Assembly (NCBI GenBank): GCA_016793415.1
Contig: JAEUMC010000913.1
Location: 1-6,628 of the forward strand
DNA: 6,628 nt
Origin: Devosia sp.
GTDB lineage: Bacteria > Pseudomonadota > Alphaproteobacteria > Rhizobiales > Devosiaceae
Direction of reading: 5' to 3'
Shown here: piece after piece, positions 6,287 to 6,628 of the stretch
Layout: each line of letters begins with the position of its first letter
Numbering within the stretch: the stretch's first letter is position 1
Program-made: the position numbers and the translations under genes
The notes under the pieces: generated by a model
Seen by the model: only the letters and a program-made list of their open reading frames with translations
What the model was told of the DNA's origin: nothing
Database searches by the model: none

Positions 6287-6628
6287 CTACCCCTCAATCA
6301 TCGGGGCATGCGCCTCCTCGACCCCCGCGCGCGCCAATCGATCGAGTGTCCCTATGAGCAGCGTGGTGTCCGGGCAGATGATCAGCCGGGTCATCTTGCC
6401 CCAGCGGATATGCACGGCATGGATGCCCCGATTGGTGGTCACCACCCCATCGGTGCCGGAGTTGCGCTCCTGCCACTCCACCACCGCCAGGGTGTTCCAT
6501 GGCGTGCCGCTGACGGTGATGCGATCGATGTCGAAATGGATGTCCGGTAACAGCCGGTAGAGCCGCGCATACCAGTCGCGGGTCCTCTGGAGCGAGGTGC
6601 GGCGCCCGCCGAGCGCACTGGTGCCGAG
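6287..6628 (-). CDS. NTF2/SnoaL-like family protein (5' end beyond the window)
   Basis: The reading frame is open on the minus strand from the window edge (6628) to a TAG at 6289-6287. This gives 113 residues of C-terminal part with no need of a start inside the window; an internal GTG at 6484 would leave only a fragment. Landmarks are RDWYARLYRLLPDIHFDIDR, then ITVSGTPWNTLAVVEW, and then GVVTTNRGIHAVHIRWGKM. The pattern of an aromatic-rich helix, a 'V-x-G-x-P-W' strand, an 'N-x-G-I/V' turn and an 'R-W-G-K' strand is typical of SnoaL-like/NTF2-like proteins. These are small alpha+beta barrels that act as cyclases or isomerases, or as binding domains. The specific activity is not predictable. 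It is convergent with the small membrane protein gene, with 32 bases between the two stops. Confidence 0.75.
   Translation of the reverse strand, partial: LGTSALGGRRTSLQRTRDWYARLYRLLPDIHFDIDRITVSGTPWNTLAVVEWQERNSGTDGVVTTNRGIHAVHIRWGKMTRLIICPDTTLLIGTLDRLARAGVEEAHAPMIEG

Overview
The window looks like an ordinary chromosomal stretch from a high-GC alphaproteobacterium. The UvrD and phytase-like proteins and the strong G/C bias at third codon positions fit a Hyphomicrobiales member, perhaps Devosia-like; the genus is only an inference. There is no transposase, phage, CRISPR, tRNA or rRNA signal, and I see no convincing undescribed defence or mobile system.

Left part (1-2336). A short intergenic segment carries a REP-like GC hairpin and a second hairpin that probably terminates the leftward gene. 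That gene encodes a 719-residue secreted protein with a choice-of-anchor-I-like propeller region followed by an esterase/phytase-like region. It starts at 2336 and reads leftward.

Divergent intergenic region (2337-2500). The strongest regulatory signal of the window is here: three PhoB-type half-sites at exact 11-bp spacing, oriented toward the phytase-like gene. This predicts induction by phosphate starvation and fits a phosphate-scavenging role. A plausible sigma-70 promoter, and a 10-codon mini-ORF whose stop overlaps the helicase start, face the other way.

Right part (2501-6254), all rightward. First comes a full-length UvrD/PcrA-type DNA repair helicase. It overlaps by 4 bases a DCC-family (DUF393) thiol-disulfide oxidoreductase-like protein. 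Two small single-pass membrane proteins that I do not recognise follow, each with a good ribosome binding site. The four genes may be co-transcribed, but only the first pair is tightly coupled.

Right edge (6287-6628). A leftward gene, convergent to the last membrane protein, runs off the window without its start. It encodes an NTF2/SnoaL-like protein.
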